Assembly: GCF_025917685.1 (NCBI RefSeq) | Contig: NZ_CP089518.1 | Coordinates: 3,039,001 to 3,103,000, forward strand | DNA length: 64,000 nt | DNA from: Bacillus cereus | GTDB lineage: Bacteria; Bacillota; Bacilli; Bacillales; Bacillaceae_G | Reading direction: 5' to 3' | Part shown: piece by piece, positions 17,372-25,870 of the stretch | Position numbering within the stretch: position 1 is the first letter of the stretch | Layout of the letters: the number at the start of each line of letters is the position of its first letter | Program-made: the position numbers and the translations under genes | Notes under the pieces: generated by a model | The model's input: the letters and a program-made list of their open reading frames with translations, nothing else | Database searches by the model: none | Told to the model about the DNA's origin: nothing

Positions 17372-18127
17372 TTACTTGCCAGACTTAATTTTTTCGCTAT
17401 ATTCTTCTAAAGTTAACCCTTTTTCTTTTAGATAAACAGCAACTTCTTTTCCTACATAACGATAGTGCCATGGCTCATACTTAATGCCAGTAATATTCTC
17501 TTTATCTTTCGGATAGCGGAGAATAAATCCATACTCTGCAGCATTCTTATCTAACCATTTGAATGCATCGGTAGTTTCAAATTTTGCATTTAAATCTTCT
17601 ACAGTATTCTGCCATTCAACTGAAATAATGTCTAATGCTAATCCAGTATGATGTTCACTTGCGCCAGGATACTGAAGATATTCCAATGCCTTAGCACTAG
17701 CCTCTTTATCCGACAAACCTTGAGATTTATAGCTTTTAACTGAAGCATCATAATACGTTTGTTGTAATTTTATAGCTCGATAACCTGATCTTAAATAAAG
17801 ATTGATTCCCTCTTTTTTTGCAGCTGCTACCATATCCTGATAGGAAGTTGCAATTCTACTATCTATTTTCATATTTGGCTTAGCATTTTGGGTGATACTT
17901 GTTAATTCAATTCCTAGTTCCTTTGATAACATATGGTCTCTATTTACAAGAATAATTCTCCAATCATTAGGATCAGAGATAGGTAAAACATCTTTTTTCT
18001 TCGCATTTATCTCATTTTTATTTTTATCGTTATTATTAGTAGTTTCCTGAGATGTTTGTTTTCCACTACAAGCAGCAAGGCTCCATCCCAATGCCAATAC
18101 CAATGCTAAAATTATAAATTTTTTAAT
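17372..18127 (-). CDS. VanY-like D-alanyl-D-alanine carboxypeptidase lipoprotein, probable ATT start
   Basis: 251 aa as drawn. The signal peptide (KKFIILALVLALGWSLAAC, lipobox LAAC) begins directly after an ATT codon at 18127, preceded by AAAGGGAATGAG. The first conventional in-frame start is a TTG at 18103, which would remove the two lysines and has no ribosome binding site. An ATG-to-ATT change or true AUU initiation is inferred. The catalytic domain is a Zn D,D-carboxypeptidase: SEHHTGLALDI (first His and Asp ligands) and EPWHYRYVG (second His). It removes the terminal D-Ala from peptidoglycan stems outside the membrane. Confidence 0.88.
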   Translation of the reverse strand: MKKFIILALVLALGWSLAACSGKQTSQETTNNNDKNKNEINAKKKDVLPISDPNDWRIILVNRDHMLSKELGIELTSITQNAKPNMKIDSRIATSYQDMVAAAKKEGINLYLRSGYRAIKLQQTYYDASVKSYKSQGLSDKEASAKALEYLQYPGASEHHTGLALDIISVEWQNTVEDLNAKFETTDAFKWLDKNAAEYGFILRYPKDKENITGIKYEPWHYRYVGKEVAVYLKEKGLTLEEYSEKIKSGK

Positions 18128-18151
18128 TGTATCTCATTCCCTTTTTGTTTA

Positions 18152-19387
18152 TTAGTCTTTATACCAATTTCCCAACACATCTTTAGGAATATCCTTGAAA
18201 TCCTTCAAAGAAACGGGGCCGACAAATTCTTTAATCCCATGATTTTTAGAATTTTCATCCGAATAATCTTTTAAAAATTGAATTTTAAAATGTTTCTTAC
18301 CATCAGCATAGTCGGTTACTGTCGGTACAACTGCAGCTTGTCGTATACCAAAAGTTTCATCTTCATACTTGACAAATTGTATATACGATAGTCCTCCAAT
18401 CAATGTTTCTAATTTTTCTTGAGCAGAAATAAGGTTTCCAAGAGAATAATAGATTAGCGTTTGATGTCCATCTTTATTTTGTTTCCACTCAACTGGTTGA
18501 ATTACATGTGGATGATTTCCAATTACTACATCTACACCTAAATCTGTTAAATATTGAGCAACTTCTTTTTGTTGGTTTGAAGGTGTAGAGGTATATTCAA
18601 CTCCCCAATGCACCATAACAATCACCATATCAGAACTACTCTTTGCCTTTTCCACATCATTTTGTATCGCTTTTTTATCAATTAAATTTAATGCCCAAGA
18701 CTTATCAGCTGGAATTTTAATTCCATTCGTACCATATGTATAATTAAGTAACGCAAAACGAATCCCATTTTTTGTAATCGTTTTTATTTCATTGCGCTCG
18801 TTTTGACTCTCATTAATGCCTACCGGGATAACATCCGGATATTTCTTCCAGTATTCTCTTGTATTCGCAACACCTTTAATACCCATATCCATAGCGTGAT
18901 TTGTCGCTTGAGTCACTATATTGAATCCAGTATCCACTAGAGATTGACCCACTTCTTCAGGTGTATTGAAAGTAGGATATCCCTGTACTTTTAAATTATT
19001 TCCTGCAATCGGGGTCTCCTGGTTCACTATAGCAAGATCACTTGATTTAACAGCTTTTTTGATATTTTCATAAATATAGTTATAATCATATGAACCGTCT
19101 TTTTGTTTGCCATCTTTAATTACTGCGTCATGGTATAAATTATCACCCGTTGCTAATAAATTCACAACCGATTTTACTTTTTTATCTTCCGTAAAATTAG
19201 GAGACTGTTGGATAGGACTTTTATCTACCCAATTCGGTGTTTTTAATGATTTATCTGTATTTGATTGTGCCGGTGGTAATGAAGCTTTAGATGTCTTAAC
19301 ATCTGTATTATCACAAGCGGTTAAAATCACTAAAAAAATAAGACATAATAAAAAAAACTTTTTACTTCTTTGTAAAGTATCTAACAT
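18152..19387 (-). CDS. CapA-family lipoprotein (poly-gamma-glutamate synthesis protein-like)
   Basis: 411 aa. Lipoprotein signal peptide with lipobox ILTAC (Cys25) and a low-complexity linker to about residue 70. The CapA phosphoesterase-like domain shows ATGDNLYHD, VNQETP, QATNHAMDMG, MVHWGVEY and GNHPHVIQP, the metal-binding pattern of the calcineurin-like CapA family. In B. anthracis CapA works with CapB/C/E in polyglutamate capsule export; no such partners occur here, so this is one of the stand-alone CapA-like paralogues. It is transcribed just ahead of the VanY-like gene (24-nt gap), suggesting a wall-related operon. Confidence 0.9.
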   Translation of the reverse strand: MLDTLQRSKKFFLLCLIFLVILTACDNTDVKTSKASLPPAQSNTDKSLKTPNWVDKSPIQQSPNFTEDKKVKSVVNLLATGDNLYHDAVIKDGKQKDGSYDYNYIYENIKKAVKSSDLAIVNQETPIAGNNLKVQGYPTFNTPEEVGQSLVDTGFNIVTQATNHAMDMGIKGVANTREYWKKYPDVIPVGINESQNERNEIKTITKNGIRFALLNYTYGTNGIKIPADKSWALNLIDKKAIQNDVEKAKSSSDMVIVMVHWGVEYTSTPSNQQKEVAQYLTDLGVDVVIGNHPHVIQPVEWKQNKDGHQTLIYYSLGNLISAQEKLETLIGGLSYIQFVKYEDETFGIRQAAVVPTVTDYADGKKHFKIQFLKDYSDENSKNHGIKEFVGPVSLKDFKDIPKDVLGNWYKD

Positions 19388-20021
19388 GTGATCCTCTTTT
19401 CTGTTTTATTACTTATAACCAGTTCTAACAAATCATTCTTTAAAACAACGTATTTTGGTTTTACCCTTAATTATGGAAGGACACTTTGTTACATCAGCTT
19501 CGGAATATACGGATAATCATTTTCCATTCTCTAGCAATCTATCAATTCCATCAGAATTGATAGATTGCTAGAGAAACATGATCCATCAGGATGTCGACTA
19601 GATTCTAATCAATCCTCCAGATATTGAGTTTCATATACCTGTTCCAATTGCAGTAACTGATTTAATCTAAACAAGATAGGAGAATAGTTCATATAGCCTC
19701 TTCTCTTGCTTTACGTTCGTGAGTGGCTCCAAAAAGAGGGGATCGTTTGCTGTACCCCCTTTAAATATTATGAATCTTTGTAACTAATTTCTTTACGTTA
19801 AGCGACAAATATTATACCGATAAAAACAAGTAAGACCCAAGAACTTATTTTACCAATATACAAAAAAAGTAGCAATCTTTTCTACGCCCTATATAAAGAA
19901 GCCAATTAGGAGAAATGCAAAAGGAAATGGCATTTTATATGTATCGTACTCTGAATTGCACATAATTTTTAGCAAAAACAATAAATACATAATTCCCCGT
20001 TTGTTTTCTATGAATTTCCGC
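19388..20021. other. intergenic region with a long hairpin and a coding-like relic
   Basis: No intact gene. It holds the 22-bp perfect inverted repeat at 19527-19575. Downstream, a short plus-strand frame ending near 19660 reads NPPDIEFHIPVPIAVTDLI then a stop, which looks like the C-terminus of a lost gene. The rest is AT-rich. Confidence 0.35.
19527..19575. repeat. 22-bp perfect inverted repeat with 5-nt loop
   Basis: Left arm 19527-19548 (starts TTCTCTAGCAATC), loop CATCA, right arm 19554-19575 is an exact complement. There is no T tract on either side, so it is not an ordinary terminator. It lies upstream of the CapA-like gene. Confidence 0.75.
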
Positions 20022-20064
20022 AAAAAAAAATAGAGGTAGTACCGAAATTGGTACCAACCCCTCA
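20022..20064 (-). terminator. intrinsic terminator of the methyltransferase-like gene
   Basis: GAGGGGTTGGTACC pairs with GGTACTACCTC (one bulge) on the minus strand, followed by ATTTTTTTTT. Confidence 0.75.
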
Positions 20065-20085
20065 TCCAATCATTTCAATATAATT

Positions 20086-21075
20086 TCACGCTTTCTTCAA
20101 CGAAAATAGAATATAAATTTTTTCAATTTCATGCGATTCTTCTAATACCCACGAAGTTTGATTTAAAATCTTCTGTAACCCTTCCAATCCAAGATACCTA
20201 ATTTGCACACCAATAAACTCCGTAAATCCAAGGTATCCCGGATTTACATGCGCTCGGTCGAAAATTAATGAACCCGTGACACGGGCATCCGCTGGGGAAT
20301 TTTCAAAGAAACGGTTTAAATTCTCAATGATATCTGAATCCGAACCATACTCGAAAAGCCCCCCTTCCGATGAACAGAGCTGAATCCAACCCGAATGTTC
20401 CAAACTCATTGTTAATAATGAATCCGGTTGGCTCCAGTTATAATGAATTGTATTAAGAGTTATATCAAGACCATAGAATCGTTCCCCCTGCTGCTTCAAG
20501 ACATCCATACACCTTTTTGCGAAATTAGGGCCGTAAGTATCAATATCTAAAATATTAATCTCAATCTTTCGTCCCTTAAGTAATTCCGGGTCTGATTCCT
20601 GTATTAAAATCAAAGTATTGATACTGTCCGTAGCAGCACCACCAGCTATATTAAAAAAACAAAGCCCCCGTTCAGGGAATTGCTTAAGCTGAGACAACAA
20701 AATTTCCGATTGGTGTCTGCAAAGATCCCTCAGCCTAATCCGAAGTCCCATAAAAGAAGTTTGCTTCACCGCCCACTTGTCCCGAAAGCCTAATTTTATC
20801 CCCTTACTTAAACCAGGGCCTAGTTTGTACAGTAAAGTACGCATACCGCTAAGATAAGAATCATCAACATTCGACATTTTCACAAAGATATTTTGAATAA
20901 AGCTAGGCATCTTTTTTAACGATTCAATGCTCCGGGCTGATTTGAGACAATTCAAATGATACGCCTGTTCATCAATACTTTCATTAAAAAGGGGATGAGT
21001 GATATCCAGCACCGGCAATTGAATTTCATCCTCAAAAACCGCATAGAGGATTCGCTGATTTTGATTTACTTCCAT
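20086..21075 (-). CDS. putative SAM-dependent methyltransferase-like protein
   Basis: 329 aa. The central part has a glycine-rich loop after a strand, CFFNIAGGAATDSINTL (about residues 139-155), and an acidic strand end INILDIDTYG (about 174-183), which fit motifs I and II of class I methyltransferases. The N-terminal 130 residues are helical with no recognised domain. A GLEGLQKILNQTSWVLEE segment fits the last helix-strand of the fold. AGGTGGAG precedes ATG. Monocistronic between long noncoding stretches; may be an accessory acquisition. Substrate unknown. Confidence 0.6.
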   Translation of the reverse strand: MEVNQNQRILYAVFEDEIQLPVLDITHPLFNESIDEQAYHLNCLKSARSIESLKKMPSFIQNIFVKMSNVDDSYLSGMRTLLYKLGPGLSKGIKLGFRDKWAVKQTSFMGLRIRLRDLCRHQSEILLSQLKQFPERGLCFFNIAGGAATDSINTLILIQESDPELLKGRKIEINILDIDTYGPNFAKRCMDVLKQQGERFYGLDITLNTIHYNWSQPDSLLTMSLEHSGWIQLCSSEGGLFEYGSDSDIIENLNRFFENSPADARVTGSLIFDRAHVNPGYLGFTEFIGVQIRYLGLEGLQKILNQTSWVLEESHEIEKIYILFSLKKA

Positions 21076-21449
21076 ATTTTGAACTCCACCTCGCTTAAGC
21101 GATCAAATTCGAACTAACTAAAATACAAATCTAGTATAATTCTGCTCTTCCAGAAAGATTTAAAGTTGCGGTTGTATTTACTTGCCATTCCGCACCGAAC
21201 ACAAAAAAATGATACGTATTTATAGTATGCTTTTTGATATTACAATTTTCTTCTAGACGACAAAATTGATGGAATACGGATTAACGAGCACTCGGCTAAT
21301 TCACCTATTTTCCCTGCAAATTTTTAGTTTTAATTTATTATATTCGCTCTCCAATCCATGTCCGGCCAACTAGTTTCTTTTCGTTCTTCCTAGAAAATAT
21401 CCATTCATTCTATTCAATTCCTCATCTTCCTATTCCTTCATTGGTCAAT

Positions 21450-21493
21450 AAAAAAATAAGCCATCCAACTCACAAAGACTGAATTGGATGGCT
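21450..21493 (-). terminator. intrinsic terminator of the MFS-NETI operon
   Basis: AGCCATCCAACTCA (21459-21472) pairs with TGAATTGGATGGCT (21480-21493). The minus strand then reads TATTTTTTTATTG. Confidence 0.85.
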
Positions 21494-21523
21494 CTATACG
21501 ATAATGAGAATTTGTTATTTGTA

Positions 21524-21724
21524 TTACTTCAATTTCCCCTCAAAAACAATTTTTCTACCACACGGTTCAACTTCTGTTTTCCCGTCTTTCTTTACTTCAT
21601 GAAAGATTGGCTCTTCCATGCGACGAGATGGTGCGTATCCTTCTTGTTCCATGCGTGCCAAGCACTCTGTAATTGTTTCATTTTCTAGTACTTCAAATTT
21701 TTTCTTATTAGGTTGTTTTGTCAT
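21524..21724 (-). CDS. NETI motif-containing protein
   Basis: 66 aa, small and basic. It contains the family-defining [21 protein letters not shown] segment and a C-terminal [11 protein letters not shown]. The family occurs in Bacillaceae, function unknown. It overlaps the end of the upstream MFS gene by 17 nt, so the two are translationally coupled. Confidence 0.85.
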   Translation of the reverse strand: MTKQPNKKKFEVLENETITECLARMEQEGYAPSRRMEEPIFHEVKKDGKTEVEPCGRKIVFEGKLK

Positions 21725-22904
21725 GCCCTAACCTACTTTCTATTTTTCTTGATGCGAATTGATTTTTCATGTAAATAATATATAACATTGCGAGAATACC
21801 CATTATAATCATAACCGCAATAAAAAAGCTTGTATACTGTATTTTTTCTATAAATACGCCTCCTAATACAGGACCCATAATACTTCCTAAACTAAAGGCA
21901 ATTCCAGATAATATATTTCCTGCTGGTAGTAAGTGTCTCGGTAATAAATCTGTCATAAATCCAAGACCTAATGAGAAGCATGATCCAATTACCATACCAG
22001 CTAGAAGCATACAGGCAAAGACAATCCAGTAATATTGATCAAATACTGCTGCAAGTAGGAAAATGCCAGTACTTACGCTGAACATCCACGTTAAAATACG
22101 ATCTCTTCCGTATTTATCACTTAACATACCGAGCGGGATTTGTGTAATAATACCTCCAACTGCGAATGCTGGTAATAAGAAGGAAACTTCCGATACAGAC
22201 CATCCTTTGCGAAGTGCGTATACTGGCAAATTACTATTTAACATCGCTTCAAGTACACCATATGCAAGTGGACCAATAAGTGCAATCCAAGCTAATCCAA
22301 CGACTTGTTTATAACGAGAAAAGGATGATTCACTCTCAGTTTTCGCCTCATCTTGTGCTGGAAATGCATTTTTCGTTGGTAGTAGTAAAAGCCAGCCAAT
22401 TAAACAAAGTATAGTAGATACGATAAATGGTGTTGCAAGACCGTACTGAACAGTACTCGCTAAATACGGACCAACGGCGAAACCAATTCCGAAGAATACA
22501 CCGTATATCGATACTTGTCTACCTATTTTACTCGGGTCCGATGTTGTCGTAATCCATGTTTGCGTTCCAACATGAAGCATATGATCTCCGACTCCAACTA
22601 GAAATCTAAGAACGAACCATACCCAGAATGAAAAGGTTTGTGTAAAAAAGAATAATGAAATAATAACGAGAAACCCACCAATCACGATAATTGGCTTCAT
22701 TCCAAACTTTTGCATCGGTTTTTCAAGAAACGGTGAAATAAATAATATCCCAATGTATAATGCCGTCGCATGAATACCATTAATACTTGAACTAACCCCT
22801 TCTTGTTCAAAAATCATTGCAATGGCAGGTAATAGCATGCCTTGTGATAAACCCGAGATTGCTACAATCCCAACCATAATCCAAAATGTAAAACGCATTG
22901 ACAT
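21708..22904 (-). CDS. MFS transporter
   Basis: 398 aa, about 12 membrane helices with a central cytoplasmic loop near residues 190-210. Motif-A-like [13 protein letters not shown] sits between helices 8 and 9, and an R-F-L-V-G-x-G-D pattern is in helix 4. An efflux-type carrier, similar to YfkF-like proteins; substrate unknown. GGGAG lies 9 nt before ATG. First gene of a two-gene operon with the NETI protein. Confidence 0.88.
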   Translation of the reverse strand: MSMRFTFWIMVGIVAISGLSQGMLLPAIAMIFEQEGVSSSINGIHATALYIGILFISPFLEKPMQKFGMKPIIVIGGFLVIISLFFFTQTFSFWVWFVLRFLVGVGDHMLHVGTQTWITTTSDPSKIGRQVSIYGVFFGIGFAVGPYLASTVQYGLATPFIVSTILCLIGWLLLLPTKNAFPAQDEAKTESESSFSRYKQVVGLAWIALIGPLAYGVLEAMLNSNLPVYALRKGWSVSEVSFLLPAFAVGGIITQIPLGMLSDKYGRDRILTWMFSVSTGIFLLAAVFDQYYWIVFACMLLAGMVIGSCFSLGLGFMTDLLPRHLLPAGNILSGIAFSLGSIMGPVLGGVFIEKIQYTSFFIAVMIIMGILAMLYIIYMKNQFASRKIESRLGHDKTT

Positions 22905-23001
22905 CCCTTATCTCTCCCTTTTGTAATTCACCACACTCATTATATATTGTTTACTATCGAATAAGAAAGAACTAGTGGCTGAAATAATTTTGGTTTTCCC
23001 A

Positions 23002-23037
23002 CAAAAAAGAAGCTAGATACATTTCATCTAACTTCTT
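23002..23037 (-). terminator. intrinsic terminator of phaZ
   Basis: AAGAAGCTAGAT (23007-23018) pairs with ATCTAACTTCTT (23026-23037), followed by TTTTTTG on the minus strand. Confidence 0.8.
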
Positions 23038-23044
23038 CCTCAAC

Positions 23045-23947
23045 CTACTTACCTTCTAACCAATCCTCAACATGTTTTATAAATACATCTAAACAATCAA
23101 TAAACGGTGAATGACCGCAATCTTCTAACAATTTTAATTCTGCATTCGGCAAATGTTTCGCTAACTCCTCACCCACTACTTGCGGTACGACATAATCTCT
23201 ATCACCTTGTATGACGAGTGTCGGAGCTTTAATACGATGAATTTGCTTATTTCCCTCTACAACCCCATTATGTTCATCCGAAATATTAAATGTAATGAGC
23301 GCATAATTCACATCTACGAAATTACGTTGCGTTAACATATCATCTAAATACTTTTCATAACGATCCGGTTTAGGTTGATTATGTGTATATATTAATAGAT
23401 TCCACACTGTACGGTAGTATACTTTATTCATATTTTTTATCGCATCTAGCACTGGTGCAATTTGTACGGGATCTTGCGCGATTTCTTCTTTCGTTTTTAA
23501 TAGACTTGTTACGATCGGTTGCCCGTTAATATCTTTTTTAAAGATTGGATAGCCCTTCATTCCTACTGATTCTACTAAAATTAACTTTTCGACAAACGTT
23601 GGATGATTCGCTGTAAATTCCATCGCAACACCACCACCCATTGACCAGCCCATTAATGAAAATTTCTCTAGTTTTAATTGATTGATAAATAGTTTTACAT
23701 CTCCTGCAAAGTCTTGTAGTGAATCTATCGACTTATTATAAGTTGATTGTCCAAATCCTCTTAAATCAATTGCGTAAATATGATATTGATCTTGCAGTTT
23801 CTCAATAACTAAATCAAAGTGTTGTGACGATGTCATATTCCCATGAATGAGTACGAGTATTTCTTCATTTTGCCTTCCAACTTCTTGATATGCAATCGTT
23901 TCTCCATTCGATAATGAAACAAACTCCATTGTTGCAGGCTTAATCAT
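23045..23947 (-). CDS. phaZ: intracellular poly(3-hydroxybutyrate) depolymerase-type alpha/beta hydrolase
   Basis: 300 aa from ATG 23947, chosen because GGGGGAAC lies 8 nt upstream. The lipase-box-like GWSMGGG has its serine at residue 102, exactly the position and motif reported for the B. thuringiensis intracellular PHB depolymerase of 300 aa. The oxyanion-hole HGNMTSS is near residue 35, the acid is Asp in GDRDYVVP and the base His in CGHSPF. It degrades native PHB granules to 3-hydroxybutyrate in the cytoplasm. A generic alpha/beta hydrolase is the fallback assignment. Confidence 0.85.
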   Translation of the reverse strand: MIKPATMEFVSLSNGETIAYQEVGRQNEEILVLIHGNMTSSQHFDLVIEKLQDQYHIYAIDLRGFGQSTYNKSIDSLQDFAGDVKLFINQLKLEKFSLMGWSMGGGVAMEFTANHPTFVEKLILVESVGMKGYPIFKKDINGQPIVTSLLKTKEEIAQDPVQIAPVLDAIKNMNKVYYRTVWNLLIYTHNQPKPDRYEKYLDDMLTQRNFVDVNYALITFNISDEHNGVVEGNKQIHRIKAPTLVIQGDRDYVVPQVVGEELAKHLPNAELKLLEDCGHSPFIDCLDVFIKHVEDWLEGK

Positions 23948-24073
23948 CACAAGTTCCCCCATTCTTTTTAATAGAAAGAAAATTCTTTACTTAATTAAAG
24001 AATACCATACAGAATATACGTTCTCAATATAAAATCTATACGAAAATTTAACATAAAACTACATGTCTATTAC

Positions 24074-24116
24074 TAGACAATTATTATGAAAAAGGATATA
24101 GTTAGCTAGGTAACTA
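24074..24116 (+). promoter_or_regulatory. promoter and autoregulatory operator of the MarR-MFS operon
   Basis: A TAGACA -35 (24074-24079), 17-bp spacer and TATAGT -10 (24097-24102). The palindrome TAGTTAGCTAGGTAACTA (24099-24116) overlaps the -10 and start site, the usual layout for MarR-type autorepression. Confidence 0.6.
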
Positions 24117-24136
24117 ATTTGAAAGGATCAAAATAC

Positions 24137-24556
24137 ATGGACGAAAAACAACATTTTTTTCACATTGTAAGTCAAACTTCTCGTAAATTTACGAAGAAAT
24201 TCAATGAACGCGTATCTCCAACTGGATTATTTAGTGCGCAATGGGCTGTTATATTCCGCATTAATCAAACTGGATCTTGCACCCAAACAGAGTTATGCCA
24301 ATATTTAAATGTTGAATCACCAACGATGACTCGTACGTTAACACGCATGGAAACGATGGGCTGGATTATTCGTACTGAAGGAAAAGACCGCCGCGAGAAG
24401 CTCATTTCCTTATCGGAAACAGCAATAGAAATGATTCCAGTATGGCAAGAAGAAGTTGATGCCTTTGAAGAAAAGACGCTAGAAGGTATTAAAGCAGAAG
24501 ACTTACATGAAGCTTTTCAATTGTTACAACAAATTATCAAAAATTTAGATCATTAA
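24137..24556 (+). CDS. MarR-family regulator
   Basis: 139 aa from ATG 24137, which has GAAAGGATC upstream; the TTG at 24119 is part of that site. A winged helix with LFSAQWAVIFRINQTG, TQTELCQYLNVESPTMTRTL and the wing IIRTEGKDRREKLISLS. It probably represses its own operon through the palindrome at 24099 and is relieved by a small aromatic or drug ligand. The MFS gene follows 15 nt downstream. Confidence 0.92.
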   Translation: MDEKQHFFHIVSQTSRKFTKKFNERVSPTGLFSAQWAVIFRINQTGSCTQTELCQYLNVESPTMTRTLTRMETMGWIIRTEGKDRREKLISLSETAIEMIPVWQEEVDAFEEKTLEGIKAEDLHEAFQLLQQIIKNLDH

Positions 24557-24571
24557 TATGGAGGGATGACG

Positions 24572-25771
24572 ATGCAAAGTGAAAAACTTTGGACGAAGGA
24601 TTTCCTCGGAACTTGTTTTAGTAGTCTGTTTCTCTTTTTAACGTTTTACATGCTTATGACTACTCTGCCTGTCTATGTTATAGACGGCCTAAAAGGAAAA
24701 CCTGAGGAAATTGGTTTAGTTGCAACTGTTTTTCTTATTTCATCTGTTTTATGTAGACCATTCACAGGAAAATGGCTCGATGATTTAGGAAGAAAAAAAA
24801 TATTATTTATTTCACTTTCACTATTTTTAGCCGCTACTGTTATGTATTTCGGTACGCAAAGTTTATTTTTATTACTTGCCCTTCGCTTCTTACACGGTAT
24901 TGGATTCGGAATGGCAACGACAGCAACTGGAACAATTGTAACTGATGTAGCACCAGCTCATAGACGCGGCGAAGCACTTGCTTATTACGGCGTATTTATG
25001 AGTCTACCGATGGTAATTGGTCCTTTTTTAGGTTTAACAATTATTTCTCATTTTTCATTTACTGTACTATTTATCGTTTGTTCAGTATTTTCATTACTCG
25101 CATTTTTATTAGGATTACTAGTCAATATTCCACATGAAAAACCAGTAAACAAACAAAGACGAGAAAAAATGAAATGGAAAGACTTAATTGAACCATCTTC
25201 TATTCCGATCGCTCTAACAGGATTTGTTTTAGCCTTTTCTTATAGTGGTATTTTATCCTTTATTCCTATTTATGCAAAAGAGCTCGGTTTAAGCGAAATT
25301 GCAAGTTACTTCTTTATTCTATACGCACTTGTTGTTGTAATTTCTCGTCCATTCACAGGAAAAATCTTTGATCGTTTCGGTGAAAATGTACTTATTTATC
25401 CAGCTATCATTATTTTCACAATTGGGATGTTCATTTTAAGCCAAGCGCAAACTTCATTTTGGTTCCTTGGCGCAGGTATGCTAATCGGTTTAGGTTACGG
25501 AACATTAATTCCAAGTTTCCAAACGATTGCGATTTCTGCAGCTCCAAACCATCGACGTGGTTCTGCGACAGCTACTTACTTCTCGTTCTTCGATAGTGGT
25601 ATTGGCTTCGGTTCTTTCATTTTAGGAATAGTCGCTGCCAAATCAAGTTATCATAATATGTATTTCATCGCAGCTATTATCGTTGCGTTCACTTTACTTC
25701 TATATTATGGATTACACGGACGAAAACAAAAATTCAAAAAGCAACGTACAGACGGACAAATATCCGCGTAA
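24572..25771 (+). CDS. MFS exporter cotranscribed with MarR regulator
   Basis: 399 aa from ATG 24572 (GGAGGG at 7 nt; the ATG at 24566 is too close). About 12 helices, motif A GKWLDDLGRKKIL after helix 2 and again GKIFDRFGEN in the second half, and HRRGEALAYYG and HRRGSATATY cytoplasmic loops typical of a sugar-efflux or metallophore/drug exporter subgroup. Likely efflux of the ligand sensed by the MarR protein. Confidence 0.9.
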   Translation: MQSEKLWTKDFLGTCFSSLFLFLTFYMLMTTLPVYVIDGLKGKPEEIGLVATVFLISSVLCRPFTGKWLDDLGRKKILFISLSLFLAATVMYFGTQSLFLLLALRFLHGIGFGMATTATGTIVTDVAPAHRRGEALAYYGVFMSLPMVIGPFLGLTIISHFSFTVLFIVCSVFSLLAFLLGLLVNIPHEKPVNKQRREKMKWKDLIEPSSIPIALTGFVLAFSYSGILSFIPIYAKELGLSEIASYFFILYALVVVISRPFTGKIFDRFGENVLIYPAIIIFTIGMFILSQAQTSFWFLGAGMLIGLGYGTLIPSFQTIAISAAPNHRRGSATATYFSFFDSGIGFGSFILGIVAAKSSYHNMYFIAAIIVAFTLLLYYGLHGRKQKFKKQRTDGQISA

Positions 25772-25778
25772 CGTTAAT

Positions 25779-25815
25779 AAGGAAAGTAAACTCCTCTGTT
25801 TACTTTCCTTATTTT
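25779..25815 (+). terminator. intrinsic terminator
   Basis: AAGGAAAGTAAAC (25779-25791) pairs with GTTTACTTTCCTT (25798-25810), then ATTTTG. Confidence 0.85.
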
Positions 25816-25870
25816 GTGTTTCTTTCAAGACGAGCGTATACTTATGATAGAAACTAAAGGAGGTACATAC

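Noticed and set aside
18152..19387. Poly-gamma-glutamate capsule locus
   Set aside because: Only a CapA-like gene is present; capB, capC and capE equivalents are absent.
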